A program made the translations under genes and the position numbers. Below, in pieces: positions 31,740-32,424 of a stretch of DNA of 32,424 nucleotides. Location: contig JALHPN010000093.1 of NCBI GenBank assembly GCA_022842465.1, positions 1-32,424 of the forward strand. Direction: 5' to 3'. The notes beneath the pieces are model-generated. The model saw only the letters and a program-made list of their open reading frames with translations. It made no database searches and was not told where the DNA came from. Position 1 is the stretch's first letter. Each line of letters begins with the position of its first letter. This DNA is from Polyangiaceae bacterium (lineage in GTDB: Bacteria > Myxococcota_A > Polyangia > Polyangiales > Polyangiaceae).

Positions 31740-32424
31740 GCCGCCTCCGTGCGCGCGAGGCGCGAGGTGAGGCCGAGGAGGTCGACGACCAGGGTCGCGA
31801 GGCCGTCGCCGAGATCCGTCGAGCCGGCCACGCCCGTCACCGTCACGAGCGGGTCCGCGAGGGGCCGGACGACGACCTCCTGCTGACCGAGCACGCGATC
31901 GACGGCGAAGGCCACCGCCTCGCGCTTCGCCCTGCGGACGACGAGCGCCTGCTTGCCATGGTGAGCGACCGAGAGCCCGAGCGCGCCCGCGAGCTCGACG
32001 AGCGGTACGGACGCGCCGCGCCTGACGACCATGCGCGCGAGCTCTCCTCCCGTCGAGGGCAGCGAGACGACGCGGCTCTCCTCGACGTCGACGATCTCCT
32101 CGACGACGGGCACCGGCACGGCGAAGCGGCTCTCCCCGCAGCGGACGGTGAACGCCTCGACGATGCTGATCGTGAGCGGGAGGCGGAGCACGAACGTCGT
32201 CCCGCGGCCGAGCTCCGACTGCACCGAGAGCTCGCCGCCCAGCCCGTCGACCACGCGCCGCACGACGTCCATCCCGACACCGCGGCCGCTCGTCTCGTCG
32301 GCGACCTCCCGGGTCGAGAAGCCAGGAGCGCACAGGAGATCGAGGAGCTCGGCGTCGTCGGCGACCGCGGCGCGCCCCGCGCGGGCGGCGACGCGGGCGC
32401 GGTCGACCCCCCGCCCGTCGTCGC
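31736..32424 (-). CDS. cheA: Chemotaxis histidine kinase CheA (C-terminal part)
   Basis: The gene runs off the right edge of the window, and the upstream part (Hpt and dimerisation domains) is missing. Visible are the G1 box DDGRGVD right at the edge, F-box LLCAPGFSTRE, G2 SGRGVGMDVVRR and the ATPase end LGRGTTFVLRLPLT. The CheW-like P5 domain follows (CGESRFAVPVPVVEEIVDVEE to TLVVDLLGL). Nothing lies after P5, so the end is a standard CheA without a fused C-terminal receiver. The reading frame is continuous to the window edge. It is upstream of cheW and overlaps it as GTGA. Confidence 0.95.
   Translation of the reverse strand, partial: DDGRGVDRARVAARAGRAAVADDAELLDLLCAPGFSTREVADETSGRGVGMDVVRRVVDGLGGELSVQSELGRGTTFVLRLPLTISIVEAFTVRCGESRFAVPVPVVEEIVDVEESRVVSLPSTGGELARMVVRRGASVPLVELAGALGLSVAHHGKQALVVRRAKREAVAFAVDRVLGQQEVVVRPLADPLVTVTGVAGSTDLGDGLATLVVDLLGLTSRLARTEAA

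Noticed and set aside
27207..31886. A very long open frame on the plus strand, antisense to the che operon
   Set aside because: High GC leaves few stops in any frame. The translation is Arg/Ser/Ala-rich with no known motif, while the minus strand encodes clear receptor, HEAT and CheW sequences.

Overview
The window is about 32.4 kb of very GC-rich DNA, tightly packed, with no gap above about 230 bp and no tRNA, rRNA, CRISPR array or insertion sequence that I can recognise. The gene content points to a myxobacterium-like Deltaproteobacterium (Myxococcota, probably Polyangia). It has Hanks-type Ser/Thr kinases with TPR/PEGA partners, two sigma-54 activators (one with an FHA domain), a DGG-rich lipoprotein, a soluble chemoreceptor operon and many GTG starts. 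The taxonomy is inferred from this style, not from a marker gene.

Layout. (1) 1-6.5 kb is mostly housekeeping: the 5' end of a secreted-protein gene, a ThrB2-type homoserine kinase, a Lys/Ala-rich unknown, a receiver-PAS-histidine kinase coupled to gatB, an FtsB/DivIC-like protein, and a T2SSE_N + GAF-like protein. (2) 6.5-18 kb is a stress and oxygen-limitation type region. It holds a CBS-CBS-Usp operon, an aminoglycoside-phosphotransferase-like/AAA kinase fusion, a QEGLA/DUF1704 putative metallopeptidase, a Usp + NtrC-type regulator pair, a complete stressosome module (globin-RsbR, RsbS, RsbT, RsbT-RsbX fusion), a divergent GAF-histidine kinase, and a Usp + Cys-rich CBS pair. (3) 18.2-24.4 kb is a phospho-signalling region: a TerB-like protein, a Ser/Thr kinase with a TPR/PEGA membrane protein, a lipoprotein, a second Ser/Thr kinase and an FHA-sigma-54 activator. 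(4) 24.5-32.4 kb is a minus-strand chemosensory operon, cheA(partial)-cheW-mcp-HEAT-cheR-cheB, in which successive genes overlap by 4-8 bases.

How the parts may work together. The globin-RsbR has the proximal-His motif of globin-coupled sensors. The STAS, switch-kinase and phosphatase partners for a stressosome are all present, so this locus should be able to turn a heme ligand (O2, CO or NO) into partner switching. The surrounding Usp, CBS-pair and APH/AAA genes resemble the contents of hypoxia/dormancy regulons such as mycobacterial DosR. I infer a gas-responsive dormancy island.

Regulatory reading. At least eight genes, seven of them first in their transcription unit, carry a TANNNT box ending 6-8 nt before the start codon. 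This indicates that leaderless transcription is common here, and it shifts two start codons (15762 instead of 15753; 21969 instead of 21978). Two good sigma-54-like elements precede two Usp operons. One of those operons encodes its own sigma-54 activator and has two perfect inverted repeats at about -87 and -116.
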